Assembly: GCF_035046505.1 (NCBI RefSeq)
Contig: NC_089821.1
Location: 39,737,348-39,801,347 of the forward strand
Direction of reading: 5' to 3'
Origin: Tiliqua scincoides
Lineage: Eukaryota > Chordata > Lepidosauria > Squamata > Scincidae
DNA length: 64,000 nucleotides
Below the pieces are notes generated by a model. The model made no database searches. It saw only the letters and a list, made by a program, of their open reading frames with translations, and was not told where the DNA came from. A program made the translations under genes and the position numbers. Shown here piece after piece: positions 20,826-30,129 of the stretch. Every line of letters starts with the position of its first letter. Within the stretch, counting starts at the first letter, position 1.

Positions 20826-21731
20826 TCAGTTTAAAAGCTGCTCTGCCACCTTTTTAATGTTATGCGCCAGCAGTCTGGTTCCATTCTGGTTCAAATGGAG
20901 CCCGTCCCTCTTGTACAGGCCCCGCTTGTCCCAAAACGTTCCCCAGTGCCTAACGAATCTAAACCCCTCCTCCCTACACCACCGTCTCATCCACGCATTG
21001 AGACCCCTGATCTCCGCCTGCCTAGCTGGCCCTGCGCGTGGAACAGGTAGCACTTCAGAGAACGCTACCTTTGAGGTCCTGGCTTTCAGCTTCCTGCCTA
21101 AAAGCCTAAATTTGGCCTCCAGGACCTCCCAGCTACACTTGCCCACGTCGTTGGTGCCGACATGCACCACAGCCGCTACCTCTCCCCCAGCACTGTCTAC
21201 TAGCCTGTCTAGACGAGAAGTGATGTCCGCAACCTTCGCACCAGGCAGGCAAGTCACCATGCGGTCCTCACATCCGTCGCAAACCCCCCTCTCTTTGTTT
21301 CTAATAATCGAATCCCCCACTACAAGAAGCCCCCGACCCCCCTCCCGCCGAGGAGTATCCCGAGTGCGCTCGGATACGGGCCCATCCCCTGGAGAAGGGA
21401 TCCCCCCTAGGGGATTGTTTCCCTCCTCTCCAGGATGACGTCCTCCAGTCCCGAGACTTCCCACCCGGGCAGCCGAGGAGCTGCACGCCTGAGGTTGGGA
21501 CGAAGCCTGATCGTCCCCAGAAGTCTCCCCACGGTCCTCCTCTGGCTGCCTGCGCTTCTCCAGGTCGGCCACCAAGGCTTCAAGGGAGCGGACGCGTTCC
21601 CTGAGACCCTGGAGCTCCTTGCACCGAGGACACACCCATGACTTATGGCCCAGAGGCATATAATCATACATGTGGCACTCGATGCAGAACACTGGATAGC
21701 CCCCACTCTGCTGCTGGCTGTCTGACTGCAT
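20826..21731 (-). CDS. CR1 ORF1 protein: zinc-binding motif, coiled coil, SGNH esterase (301 aa)
   Basis: This is the first frame of the same element and lies 134 bases upstream of ORF2. The N terminus has four cysteines at 16, 19, 34 and 37 (C-x2-C, 14 residues, C-x2-C), a likely zinc-binding fold. Residues about 38-60 are a leucine- and charge-rich coiled coil (LQGLRERVRSLEALVADLEK). A low-complexity Ser/Gly/Pro linker follows. The SGNH-type esterase region has LLVVGDSIIRN (nucleophile S141), VVHVGTNDVGK and DGLHLNQNG (D276, H279). Such esterase-bearing ORF1 proteins are known in CR1 and L2 clades and are thought to form the ribonucleoprotein. The frame is intact and every expected catalytic residue is present. 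Confidence 0.93.
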   Translation of the reverse strand: MQSDSQQQSGGYPVFCIECHMYDYMPLGHKSWVCPRCKELQGLRERVRSLEALVADLEKRRQPEEDRGETSGDDQASSQPQACSSSAARVGSLGTGGRHPGEEGNNPLGGIPSPGDGPVSERTRDTPRREGGRGLLVVGDSIIRNKERGVCDGCEDRMVTCLPGAKVADITSRLDRLVDSAGGEVAAVVHVGTNDVGKCSWEVLEAKFRLLGRKLKARTSKVAFSEVLPVPRAGPARQAEIRGLNAWMRRWCREEGFRFVRHWGTFWDKRGLYKRDGLHLNQNGTRLLAHNIKKVAEQLLN

Positions 21732-21942
21732 AGCTTTTTTGTTGTTGTTGTTGTTGTTTTATTTAGGGGTCCTTTTGAAAACTGTACACTGGATAGCAGC
21801 CCTCTTCTCAAGGGAAGAGGAAGGGCAGTGTATGGGGCCCTGGCCTCCTCGCCCTGCTGCTGAACTCGCCCAGATGCTAAACTCTTGTGCCTTACCTGGC
21901 ACTTAGTTCCCAGAGGCTGGCACTTAGTTCCCAGAGTTCCCA
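21732..21942 (-). promoter_or_regulatory. CR1 5' leader with short tandem duplication
   Basis: The leader precedes ORF1 of the intact minus-strand element. On the plus strand, CTGGCACTTAGTTCCCAGAG occurs at 21896-21915 and again at 21917-21936. The related motif occurs at 11690-11710 and 12640-12655 in the plus-strand copy. The TTG/AAC microsatellite at 21740-21757 sits where the plus-strand copy has an ATAAA repeat. CR1 leaders carry internal promoters; none can be pinpointed here. Confidence 0.55.
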
Positions 21943-22516
21943 CTCTGGATGGTGAGGGAGGGAAAGGGGAGATAAAAGGAGACTTAGAGATGGCAGAGAA
22001 ATTAAATGAGTTCTTTGCATCTGTCTTCACGGTAGAAGACCTCGGGCAGATACCGCTGCCCGAACGGCCCCTCCTGACCAAGGAATTAAGTCAGATAGAG
22101 GTTAAAAGAGAAGATGTTTCAGACCTCATTGATAAGTTAAAGATCAATAAGTCACCGGGCCCTGATGGCATCCACCCTAGAGTTATTAAGGAATTGAAGA
22201 ATGAAGTTGCTGATCTCTTGACTAAAATATGCAACTTGTTCCTCAAAACGGCCATGGTGCCAGAGGACTGGAGGATAGCAAATGTTACACCATCTTTGAA
22301 AAGGGAAGAAAGGGGAACCCCGGAAACTATAGGCCAGTCAGCCTGACATCTATAATGGGTAAGATGGTGGAATGCCTCATCAAAGATAGAATCTCAAACC
22401 ACATAGATGAACAAGCCTTGCTGAGGGAGAATCAGCATGGCTTCTGTAAGGGTAAGTCTTGCCTCACGAACCTTATAGAATTCTTTGAAAAGGTCAACAG
22501 GCATGTGGATGCAGGA

Positions 22517-22517
<1 letters not shown>

Positions 22518-22549
<32 letters not shown>

Positions 22550-22871
22550 AGGCATTTATATACCGCCTTTCTTGGTCTTTATTCAAGACTTTATTCAAGG
22601 CAGTTTACATAGGCAGGCTTATTTAAATCCCCGTAGGGATTTTTACAAATGAAAGAAGGTTCTTTCTTTCAAGAACCACAACATTCAGGTGTTTCTATCT
22701 GATCTGGTTTCACATTCTGGCCTCCATCCTCCCACTCTCAGAGCAGATGGAATAGCTCGGCTTCAGCTTGTCAGCTGCTTCAAGGTTGCACAGTGCCGGT
22801 GGCCTCGAACTGGCGACCTTGTGGATGTTATCTTCAGGCAAATGGAGGCTCTACCCTCCAGACCTCCTGCC
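22518..22871 (-). mobile_element. tRNA-derived SINE inserted in the older CR1
   Basis: Read on the minus strand, it starts GGCAGGAGGTCTGGAGGG, continues with GTAGAGCCTCCATTTGCCTG and the box B-like GCCAGTTCGAGGCC, and ends in an AAT/ATT microsatellite at 22518-22548 after the tail GGCGGTATATAAAT. It matches the plus-strand copy at 45505-45878 over its whole length. It interrupts CR1 ORF2 between GGATGCAGGAGAA and TGGACATT. I recall the CCGCC...GGCGGTATATAAAT type of tail from lizard SINEs, but the exact family name is uncertain. Confidence 0.85.
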
Positions 22872-24152
22872 TCTGGACATTATATATCTGGACTTTCAGA
22901 AGGCGTTCGACATGGCCCCTCACCAAAGGCTGCTGAGAAAACTCAACAGCAAGGGAATTAGAGGGCAGGTCCTCTCCTAGACTGAGAACTGGTTGAAGTC
23001 CAGGAAACAGAGAGTGGGTGTCAATGGGCAATTTTCACAATGGAGAGAGGTAAAAAGTGGTGTGCCCCAAGGATCTTTTCCTGGGAGCGGTGCTTTTCAA
23101 CTTCTTCATAAATGACCTGGAGACGGGGTGAGCAGTGAGGTGGCTAAGTTTGCAGATGACACCAAACTTTTCTGAGTGGTGAAGATCAGAAGTGATTGTG
23201 AGGAGCTCCAAAAGGATCTCTCCAAACTGGCAGAATGGGCAGCAAAATGGCAGATGCGTTTCAATGTAAGGAAGTGTAAAGTCATGCACAGTGGGGCAAA
23301 AAAATCAAAACTTCACATATAGGATAATGGATTCTGAGCTGTCTGTGAAGATCAGGAGAGAGATCTTGGGGTGGTGGTGAACAGGTCGATGAAAGTGTCG
23401 ACCCAGTGTGCAGAGGCAGTGAAGAAGGCCAATTCTATGCTTGGGATCATTAGAAAAGATATTGAGAACAAAACAGCTAATTTATAATGCCGTTGTACAA
23501 ATCGATGGTAAGGCCACACCTGGAGTATCGCATCCAGTTCTGGTCGCCACATCTCAAAAAGGATATAGTGGTAATGGAAAAGGTGTAAAAGAGCGACTAA
23601 GATGATTACTGGGCTGGGGCACCTTCCTTATGAGGAAAGGCTATGGCGTTTGGGCCCCTTCAGCCTAGAAAAGAGACGCCTGAGGGGAGACATGATTGAG
23701 ACATTCAAAATTATGCATGGGAAGGATAAAGTGGATAGAGAGATGCTCTTTACACTCTCACATAACACCAGAACCAGGGGACATCCACTATAATTGAGTG
23801 CTGGGAGAGTTAGGACAGACAAAAGAAAATATTTCTTTACTCAGCGTGTGGTTGGTCTGTGGAACTCCTTGCCACAGGATGTGGTGATGGCGTCTGGCCT
23901 GGACGCCTTTAAAAGGGGATTGGACAAGTTTCTGGAGGAAAAATCCATTACGGGTTACAAGCCATGATGTGTATGTGCAACCTCCTGATTTTAGAAATGG
24001 GCTATGTCAGATGCAAGGGAGGGCACCAGGATGCAGGTCTCTTGTTATCTGGTGTGCTCCCTGGGGCATTTGGTGAGCTGCTGTGAGATACAGGAAGCTG
24101 GACTAGATGGGCCTATGGCCTGATCCAGTGGGGCTGTTCTTATGTTTTTATG

Positions 24153-24690
24153 GGAAGGCAAAGAAAGCTTTAAGGAGCTGTCATTTGCAGCCTGTGTCTC
24201 TTATGAAGTGTAGTTGCCACATCACACTGATTCCATTGTGTTCACAGAGAATTTTTCTTGAGCTGCTCCAAGACTTATTTGCCAGCACAAAATTCCTTAA
24301 ACCAAGGAGGGAGAGGGGAGACTGATCCTCTTCTTTCAAAATCAGTCATTCTGATTAACAATTTTCTTTAAAAAAAAGAAAGAAGAAAGATTGCCTAAAC
24401 TACAACAGAGATTGTTAGCTCGAGGTGCTGCCAGATGGCAACAATTTTAGGTTTTCCACCTTATTTTTCTGCAGATGGAATTACCTTCACAAACTCCATT
24501 TTGCCATCCATCATGACTTCTGGAGCAAAATGCTAACAAAGAAACTGCTCTTGCTTCAAGACCTTGTCCTCATTGTCTGGAAAATTCCAGTGCCTGTTTG
24601 GACCTTCTCTTGGAATAAGGGAAACAAAGCAGTTCCAAAGGTGTTTAAACACATCCTCACTGAGAAACTGAGAAATCCTCCCTGGGGGCT
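24153..24690. other. Unannotated spacer
   Basis: Unique sequence with an A-rich GAAAGAAGAAAG run near 24370-24390. Short open frames have no domains. Confidence 0.45.
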
Positions 24691-25149
24691 GGGGATAAGA
24701 ACAGGCCCTCAGTTCGGCTGTACTTGTCGTAAGAGGCGACTAAACAGCCACCGGGTCAATGGGACTCGTTAGCCTGGGAAGGCAGCTCATCTGAGAGAAG
24801 GAAAACTCTGATCCCAAACCTCCACTGCCTTGTGGCTACATCCAGTTATGGAAAAGGCTTCAGGAGTCAACCTCGAGGCAAAATCCGGAGCCGGAGTCCC
24901 TGAGACAGTTCATGGCTGAACACAGTCATGTTCTGGCAACTCCTGTGACGCCGCTGGAACCAACTGTATTGGCTTCTGCCTTTTCATTGGACCATTTCAG
25001 CAACGTGGAGAGGGGGGATTTGCTGCATGGGTAACAGTCTATCCTCCATATCTACTTTACCCAGGCTTCGCACACTGGAGAGGACAATGTTCCAGAACCA
25101 CTATTCAGAGCGCAATACCATAGTCTTCCAAGAATGAAGGATGCCAATG
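24691..25149 (+). mobile_element. Retroelement body sharing its 3' tail with the 5S SINE
   Basis: The stretch opens with GGGGGCTGGGGATAAGAACA. It contains the hairpin-forming CTTGTCGTAAGAGGCGACTA and long GC-moderate sequence without a frame. It ends with ACCATAGTCTTCCAAGAATG then AAGGATGCCAATG at 25117-25149. The same tail, in the form ACCATAGTC-TTCGAGACTGAAGGTTGCCA, ends both 5S-derived SINEs (25502-25649 and 39791-39940). The most economical reading is that this is the 3' UTR of a LINE, or a longer SINE, whose machinery also mobilises the 5S SINE. I could not assign its clade. Confidence 0.6.
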
Positions 25150-25501
25150 TATACTGAGAAACTGCAGACACTCAGGAAGTCGAGATGTCATGTTTGAATC
25201 TGGGGCAAAAGCATAGTCAATGCTGACAGACTTTCACTTGTATTGGATTCTAATGATCAACACAGGATTCAAACCTGTGAACCATATCTAACGTATGGAT
25301 GCTAATATTTGGAACCATGCAACATTCTAAAGATGTTATATATAAAAATAAGGGTGGTATAGTGAAAAAAGTGTTTTAGACTTAGACTTTTAGACAGTTT
25401 TTAGTCTGGAAAAGTGAGTCAAGCAAATAATGACAAATACTTTTTTCTCTTCTGCATGGGGAAGGGACAAAGTTCCTTCTTGTTATCATGCAAGATTTAG
25501 C

Positions 25502-25649
25502 ACGATCTTACCCTGCACATGCCCAATCTCATCTGATCTTGGAAGCTAAGCAAGGTCAGGCCTGATTAGTACTTGGATGGGAGACCGCCTGGGAATACTG
25601 GGTGCTGTAGGCTTACACCATAGTCCTTCGAGACTGAAGGTTGCCATCC
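25502..25649 (+). mobile_element. 5S rRNA-derived SINE (SINE3-like)
   Basis: 25502-25614 closely follows vertebrate 5S rRNA: GATCTTGGAAGCTAAGCA, GGTCAGGCCTGATTAGTACT, TGGATGGGAGACCGCCTGGG and TGGGTGCTGTAGGCTT. This covers the internal control region used by TFIIIA and RNA polymerase III. The 5' quarter is shortened and diverged, so it is not a functional 5S gene. A non-5S tail with TTCGAGACTGAAGGTTGCCA follows directly and recurs at the second copy, which marks the pair as a SINE family rather than plain 5S pseudogenes. Confidence 0.85.
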
Positions 25650-25792
25650 ATGGCCTGGTGAGCCAGGAAGAAGAGGCCACGTGGCGCCCCTGTGAGGGTG
25701 CCATGGCACAAAGTTTAGGAACCACAACATTACAGGCATTGTGGCTTTGATATGCACATAAATAGCTTCCCGCCGGCTCCAGCCCACAATGT

Positions 25793-26110
25793 CAGTGTTT
25801 CGCAACCAGTGGTACTTGTACCACCAGTGGTACTTGTGGGACCCCCAGACCCCTGTAACCTTGTAGTGATTCCAGCTATGCAATGCAACAAGCAGCAGAA
25901 AGAGGCTCAGCTCGGCAGCAAGAGCTTCAGCATGCACTTTTTGCATGCTCAAAAAAGCCCTCCCATCTATCCTGAGCCTTTTACTGATGTCTGATGTATT
26001 GCATCTGGACTTCCAATCCAGCAGTAACTTGTGACTACATTATTACTGGTTACTTCCAGTGGTACTTCCAATAGGTGATACAATGGGGGACAAACATTGA
26101 GAAACGCTAG
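25793..26110 (+). mobile_element. hAT-like non-autonomous element, decayed
   Basis: The left end CAGTGTTTCGCAACCAG and right end CATTGAGAAACGCTAG are imperfect inverted repeats in the hAT style. A doubled block ACCAGTGGTACTTGTACC / ACCAGTGGTACTTGTGGG follows the left end, and a related TCCAGTGGTACTTCC lies near the right end. No exact 8-bp target duplication is visible. No coding capacity. Confidence 0.62.
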
Positions 26111-26139
26111 ACTGTGTTGTAGGAGGGACCATGGGGCCC

Positions 26140-26260
26140 AGGGGAAGGGCCATAGCACAGTGGTGTACCATACACCAGATTCAAGTCTCTGCACCTCCAG
26201 ATAGGACAGGTGAAACCTTGAGAGGCTCTGCCAGCCTGTGTCAGCAGCACCGAACATGGT
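26140..26260 (+). mobile_element. tRNA-derived SINE remnant
   Basis: A box B-like GATTCAAGTCTCTGCACCTCC is followed by GGTGAAACCTTGAGAGGC, TCTGCCAGCC and a GTCAGCAG block, the same order as the SINE at 9268-9400. Heavily diverged. Confidence 0.5.
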
Positions 26261-28235
26261 GAACCAATATTTCTCAACATGGCAATTTCTTATGCTGTTT
26301 TTACACATCAGCTCCTTCTGCTGAAGTGAAGGGACTACCTGCACTTGTAGAAGTTGTACATGCATAACCCCCAACGCACACAAGGTTGTGGGTCCAGTTT
26401 ATGTCTATTTGGTACTGCAAAGCCAGTATTGGGAATGGAAGAGCTAACATAACTTTGGACCAAAGGAAATTTATTTTCCCCCTACCCCCTGTGAATGTAT
26501 TTTTGATGTTTCCCATGACTCTAGTAATTTTTCAGACTTCTGTCTAAACCAAAATGCATTTAAAAAAAAAAAATTTCCAAACATCTTTTGACTGGTTTGG
26601 CCTTGTTCCCATTACTTCACATTCATTTCTGCACATATAATACATCAACTTGGTTAAACAAAGATGACATCCAAGGCTAAGAGTCTTGCTTGCAAGTTAT
26701 TAAAAAGTCATTAATCATTTTCTTTCCTCCAAAGATCTGTCTATAAATAGTCATTCTGCTGATTTTTAAGTCCAGGCAATCAGTCATTTATTCAGACAAA
26801 ATTAATTTAAGGCCCAAAGCTTTCCTTAAGATATGGCAGCATACCACCACGTATTCCAGTGCAACATCAGAAAAGCAGCTTGGAAGTGACCTAAAACCAT
26901 CATGATGGTTAGTTAGTAGCCACTGAAATGGTACCTGTGCCATTAGTGGTGTTGACATCCTGCTCATGGCTATAGTGAAGAAAAGATATGAGAATAACCA
27001 GGGTTGGATAAAATGGATAAGGGGAAGAAAATGGGACTATGGTGAATGCTTGATGATGGCAATAATGTTGCATGCTTCTCTTCCTTTTGATGCAGTTGGC
27101 ACAGGAGAACTTCCCAGTGGATTGTGTCCAGTACTAATTTGTAGGAAGAGGTGCCATTTGGGATTAATTCTTCAGGTAACGAAATGTCTTGATGTGCCCC
27201 TGACGTGGAATTTGTTGGGGGATCATGGCTCACGTTGCCTCATTCTCATGGAATGAGAGTTTGGACCCCATTATGTGCTCAACTCTAATTCAAGTGAAAG
27301 GGAATTTGCTACTCAAACATTTTGGGAGAACCAATTGCTCAGTATTTGCATGATTCATTAGAGAACATTAAAAGCAAGTGGCAACGGTTAATGAGGAAGT
27401 AAGTGTTGCACAAGGAGAAATTACTCTAAAAGGTTAATTATGGATCCCGTGTGTGCAGGCCTATGAAAATAAAACGGAAGCATGTGGAAGGCATCAAGCT
27501 CACAATTTTTAACATGAGCAGCACTAATAGACCTTTTCTATTACCAGGCACAACCCCTGTAATTCTACAAATTAGGCCGAGCCCTGGGGAATGGTGTGCC
27601 TGCAGCTGCTAAGCAGATGTGGGGATGAAAAATGAGGCAGATTCATCCAAATAAAACTGGATGGTTTTGCAGTTAATAAAATTACCACTAATCTGGTGCT
27701 GAATGACTAGAGTCCTATATAAAAAGGCTGCGTGTTTCCTTCTTAAAAGAGAACGCATACAGGGGTTGAAAGGTAAGGTAGCAGCGCATGGGAAGCCAAT
27801 GTCAATTTAGCAGTCATTTCTATTATCTAATTAAAGACACAGAGCTTAACTTTTCTGGACTGCAAAAAGGAAGGGAATTGGTGACAGCAAGAGCAGGCTA
27901 TGGGGAGAGAGATAAATGTTAGCACTTTTCCGCAGTCATCCACAAAAGGGCCCAACCAAATAAATTGGCACGGGATATAGGAAAATGTAATGGAGAATTC
28001 AGACAATTATTTTGCTAAAATGGACCCTCAATACCAGCTTCTTAGCCTACAGTCAGAACCACATGGTTTTCAAACCTTTACCTATTACACAGTCAGGACC
28101 CCCTGTCCATGCAACAGATAGGCAGGCGGCATTGCCTTCAGACATCAGCCTGTCTCCACCGCTTCTCCTCATAATCTTAGATTCAAAGAAGAAGAGGAGA
28201 ACAGAATGGAAGAGGAAGTGTGGCAGATAAGTGAG
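26261..28235. other. Repeat-poor, AT-rich stretch
   Basis: About 2 kb with no recognisable repeat and no supportable exon. The block around 27540-27760 is compositionally unlike its flanks and contains CCTATATAAAAAGGCTGCG, a TATA-like word, but there is no associated frame or motif. It is the longest stretch in the window free of visible transposons and so a candidate place to look for conserved non-coding sequence. Confidence 0.4.
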
Positions 28236-28619
28236 TGGTGGGCTATAGTGGCGGTCCTGGCGATTTTCCAGCCAGGGGCCGCCCCCCATTTGCCGCCAAC
28301 CTGACCCGGAATTGCAGTGATGATGTCATCATCACCACAATTCCTTCTGCGCCACCACCTCCCTTCCCCTTTTGAGAAAAAAGGGGGGAGGAAGGAGGCA
28401 GCCCAGGCTCTGATGGAGCCTGTCACACTGCTGCTTTCTCCATCTGAATTTTTTCATGCCCCTGGAAGAGGTGCCTAGGAGGCAAGTGCCCGTCAAGCAG
28501 CGGAGAGGAAAGTGGGGGCATGGGGGGAGGTGGGCAGAGGGCGGGAAGGAGGTGTGACGGGGAGGCAAGAGGCAGGGAGAGGGCAGGGGGAAGTGTACTG
28601 GAAGGGAGGTGGGAGCATT
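28236..28619. other. GC-rich stretch without assigned identity
   Basis: The sequence has GTGGCGGTCCTGGCGATTTT near 28246 and purine-rich runs such as GGGAGGTGGGCAGAGGGCGG. The first motif resembles the left end of some hAT elements, but no partner end or duplication was found. Confidence 0.3.
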
Positions 28620-28859
28620 GCTCCACCAGATCCTGAACCTTTGCATCAGGCTTGCCACCTGACATGAAGGCTTTTACCTCACCACCAACCTCTTGGTTGG
28701 CAGTGAATCGAGTAGCCCCATTGCGGGGCTACTCCCTTTACCCAGGGGAAGGGGACTGCAAGGTGCCGCCTGCAGTTGCCTTGGGCGCGCAGGATTCGGC
28801 AGCAGTCATTTTCTGTGCCATTGCAGCCACACACCCCAGGAGTTCAGGATTGGGCTCTA
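28620..28859 (-). mobile_element. GCCCAATCC-type repeat, long form
   Basis: Read on the minus strand it begins GAGCCCAATCCTGAACTCC and includes GCAATGGGGCTACTCGATTC and GGTTCAGGATCTGGTGGAG, the same ordered blocks as 7774-8050. It directly abuts the palindromic MITE at 28861. The inner end is not defined. Confidence 0.6.
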
Positions 28860-28860
28860 A

Positions 28861-28949
28861 GGCTGCAATCCTATACACACATTCCGGGGAGTAAGCCTCA
28901 TTGAACACATTCGGATTTACTTTTGAGTAGACATGCCTAGGATTGCATT
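28861..28949 (+). mobile_element. Palindromic 90-bp MITE (GGCTGCAAT family)
   Basis: GGCTGCAATCCTATACACAC and GGGGAGTAAGCCTCATT are mirrored by GGATTTACTTTTGAGTAGAC and ATGCCTAGGATTGCATT. Slightly diverged copy of the family at 7118-7208. Confidence 0.82.
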
Positions 28950-29281
28950 GTAGGTATTTCAACTCAACCAGTGGGTGGATCAAAATTCCTCTACTACTAT
29001 CAGTCCCATCGTTATACTATACAGAGTGGTAACATCAGGTCTCCAGATCAAGCACAGTGACTGGGCAGCAGGTGCTGCGATTCACCAAGAACTACAATGG
29101 CAGATGCAGGCACAACCACTGACAAAGGGGTGGGAAACAAGACCCACATCAGGAGTCCCCAAACATTCAGCTACCAGGGGGCACCTCATTTGCTCTTGCT
29201 CTGATGTAGGCCAGAACAGCTCAATTGGGGTGGGCAGGGGAGATGGAAAAGAAGCCATTCCCAGAAGCCTGAAACAATCTA

Positions 29282-29359
29282 CAGGGTGTCCACAAAAACA
29301 CTCCCTGATTTCCCTGTTAAACCTGTCTGAAATCAGGGAGTGTTTTTGTGGACACCCTG
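29282..29359. mobile_element. 78-bp perfect hairpin MITE with TA flanks (mariner-like)
   Basis: CAGGGTGTCCACAAAAACAC at the left end is mirrored exactly at the right end. The flanking TA on each side and four or so further bases extend the perfect pairing to 35 bp (29277-29311 with 29330-29364). The loop is 18 bases. A TA dinucleotide at both borders and termini starting CAGGGTGTCC suggest a Tc1/mariner-class MITE. No mismatches in the arms indicates a recent insertion or ongoing repair of one arm by the other. Confidence 0.85.
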
Positions 29360-29598
29360 TAGATCTTGACTAATTCTGGGGATGTCTCAGAGGGGGAGAT
29401 CTTTTAAGTACGAAGTAGAGAATCCAGTAGATTTGTTCACATGCAATAACTTAAGGAAGAAACACAGCATATCAACAGTCTAAAAGCAAAGCATATACAT
29501 GATGAATACTGCTTCATGAGGCATGACTAGAGGTTTTCTAGAGGCTCACTGCTAGAGGTCAATGTGCCAGATCCATACTTGATTACATTGAGAAACTG

Positions 29599-30129
29599 AC
29601 AGCACAATCCTAACTTGCGCTGGAGCAGGCAGGCCAGTGGGCCTGCACTGCATCCAGTGCAAGTTTGGAGTCAGAAGCAGCACAATCTGAGGCAAGTGGA
29701 AAACCTTCCCCTTACCCTGTGTCATGCTGCACTGGCCCCACTGGGTCTACTCGGATCTGCGCCACCGGACGAGATGGCGCAGATCCAAGCAGAATGGAGT
29801 GGCCAGCGGCCACTCCAAGCAGCTCAGGGACTGGGTTCAGAATCTGGCATAACCACCAATCCTGCTCCTCGCCCACCCTCCCCCACCCTGAAACGCCTTC
29901 TTCTTGCCTCCTCCCACGGCCCCCCCCCCCCCGGCATTGGCCGAACTCAGTGGACACAAACTTACCCTGCCGGGCCTGGATCTAGCACAGGGAGGCCAAA
30001 GCAACTCCTTGTGCTGGCCTCCCAGACTCCTGAGTCAGCACAAATATGCCTTATGACACATTTGTTACACCCCTGGGTTGGCGCAAGTGACTTGTGCCAG
30101 CCTAAATCAGGGGTTAGGATTGTGCCCTG
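29599..30129 (+). mobile_element. GCACAATCC-type palindromic element, long form
   Basis: The left end CAGCACAATCCTAACTTGCG is mirrored by GGGGTTAGGATTGTGCCCTG at the right end. GTTGGCGCAAGTGACTTGTG lies just inside the right end and mirrors the GCGCTGGAG-type block on the left. The 530-bp interior is GC-rich with no frame. It belongs with the shorter members at 34791, 54840, 56775 and 57985. Confidence 0.7.

Larger units (their letters stand above)
17613..21942 (-). mobile_element. CR1-family LINE, essentially complete, both frames open
   Basis: Read on the minus strand, it has a 5' leader (21732-21942), ORF1 (20826-21731), a 134-base gap, ORF2 (17812-20691), a 3' UTR of about 175 bases and three 8-bp CATAAGAA units, the complement of TTCTTATG, at 17612-17635. 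It is inserted in the opposite orientation inside the older CR1 at 17061-24152; the trinucleotide CTC is present at both junctions. The leader holds a 20-21-bp tandem duplication at 21896-21936 and an AAC repeat. Both proteins retain all recognised catalytic residues. It may be a recently active or still competent source copy, although the 5' end may be truncated relative to a full promoter. Confidence 0.95.
17061..24152 (+). mobile_element. Older CR1-family LINE in three pieces, split by a CR1 and a SINE
   Basis: The pieces are 17061-17612, 21943-22518 and 22872-24152, colinear with ORF2 from the end of the endonuclease to the 3' UTR. The first break is at GGCCCTC/TGGATGG, where a minus-strand CR1 landed. 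The second is at GGAGAA/GTGGAC, where a SINE landed. The tail reads TTCTTATG then a decayed TTTTTATG. The coding part has several frameshifts and stops, far more than the neighbours, so this copy is older than the full-length ones. It is 5'-truncated at about the SDH motif of the endonuclease. Confidence 0.93.

Noticed and set aside
24425-24772. 115-codon frame upstream of the retroelement body
   Set aside because: No domain and no conserved frame; it runs into a non-coding repeat.
25502-25614. Functional 5S rRNA gene
   Set aside because: The 5' quarter is shortened and diverged, and a SINE tail follows directly. The same tail occurs at another copy.
25785-26118. Exact 8-bp target duplication for the hAT-like element at 25793
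   Set aside because: The flanks CACAATGT and ACTGTGTT do not match well enough in any register.
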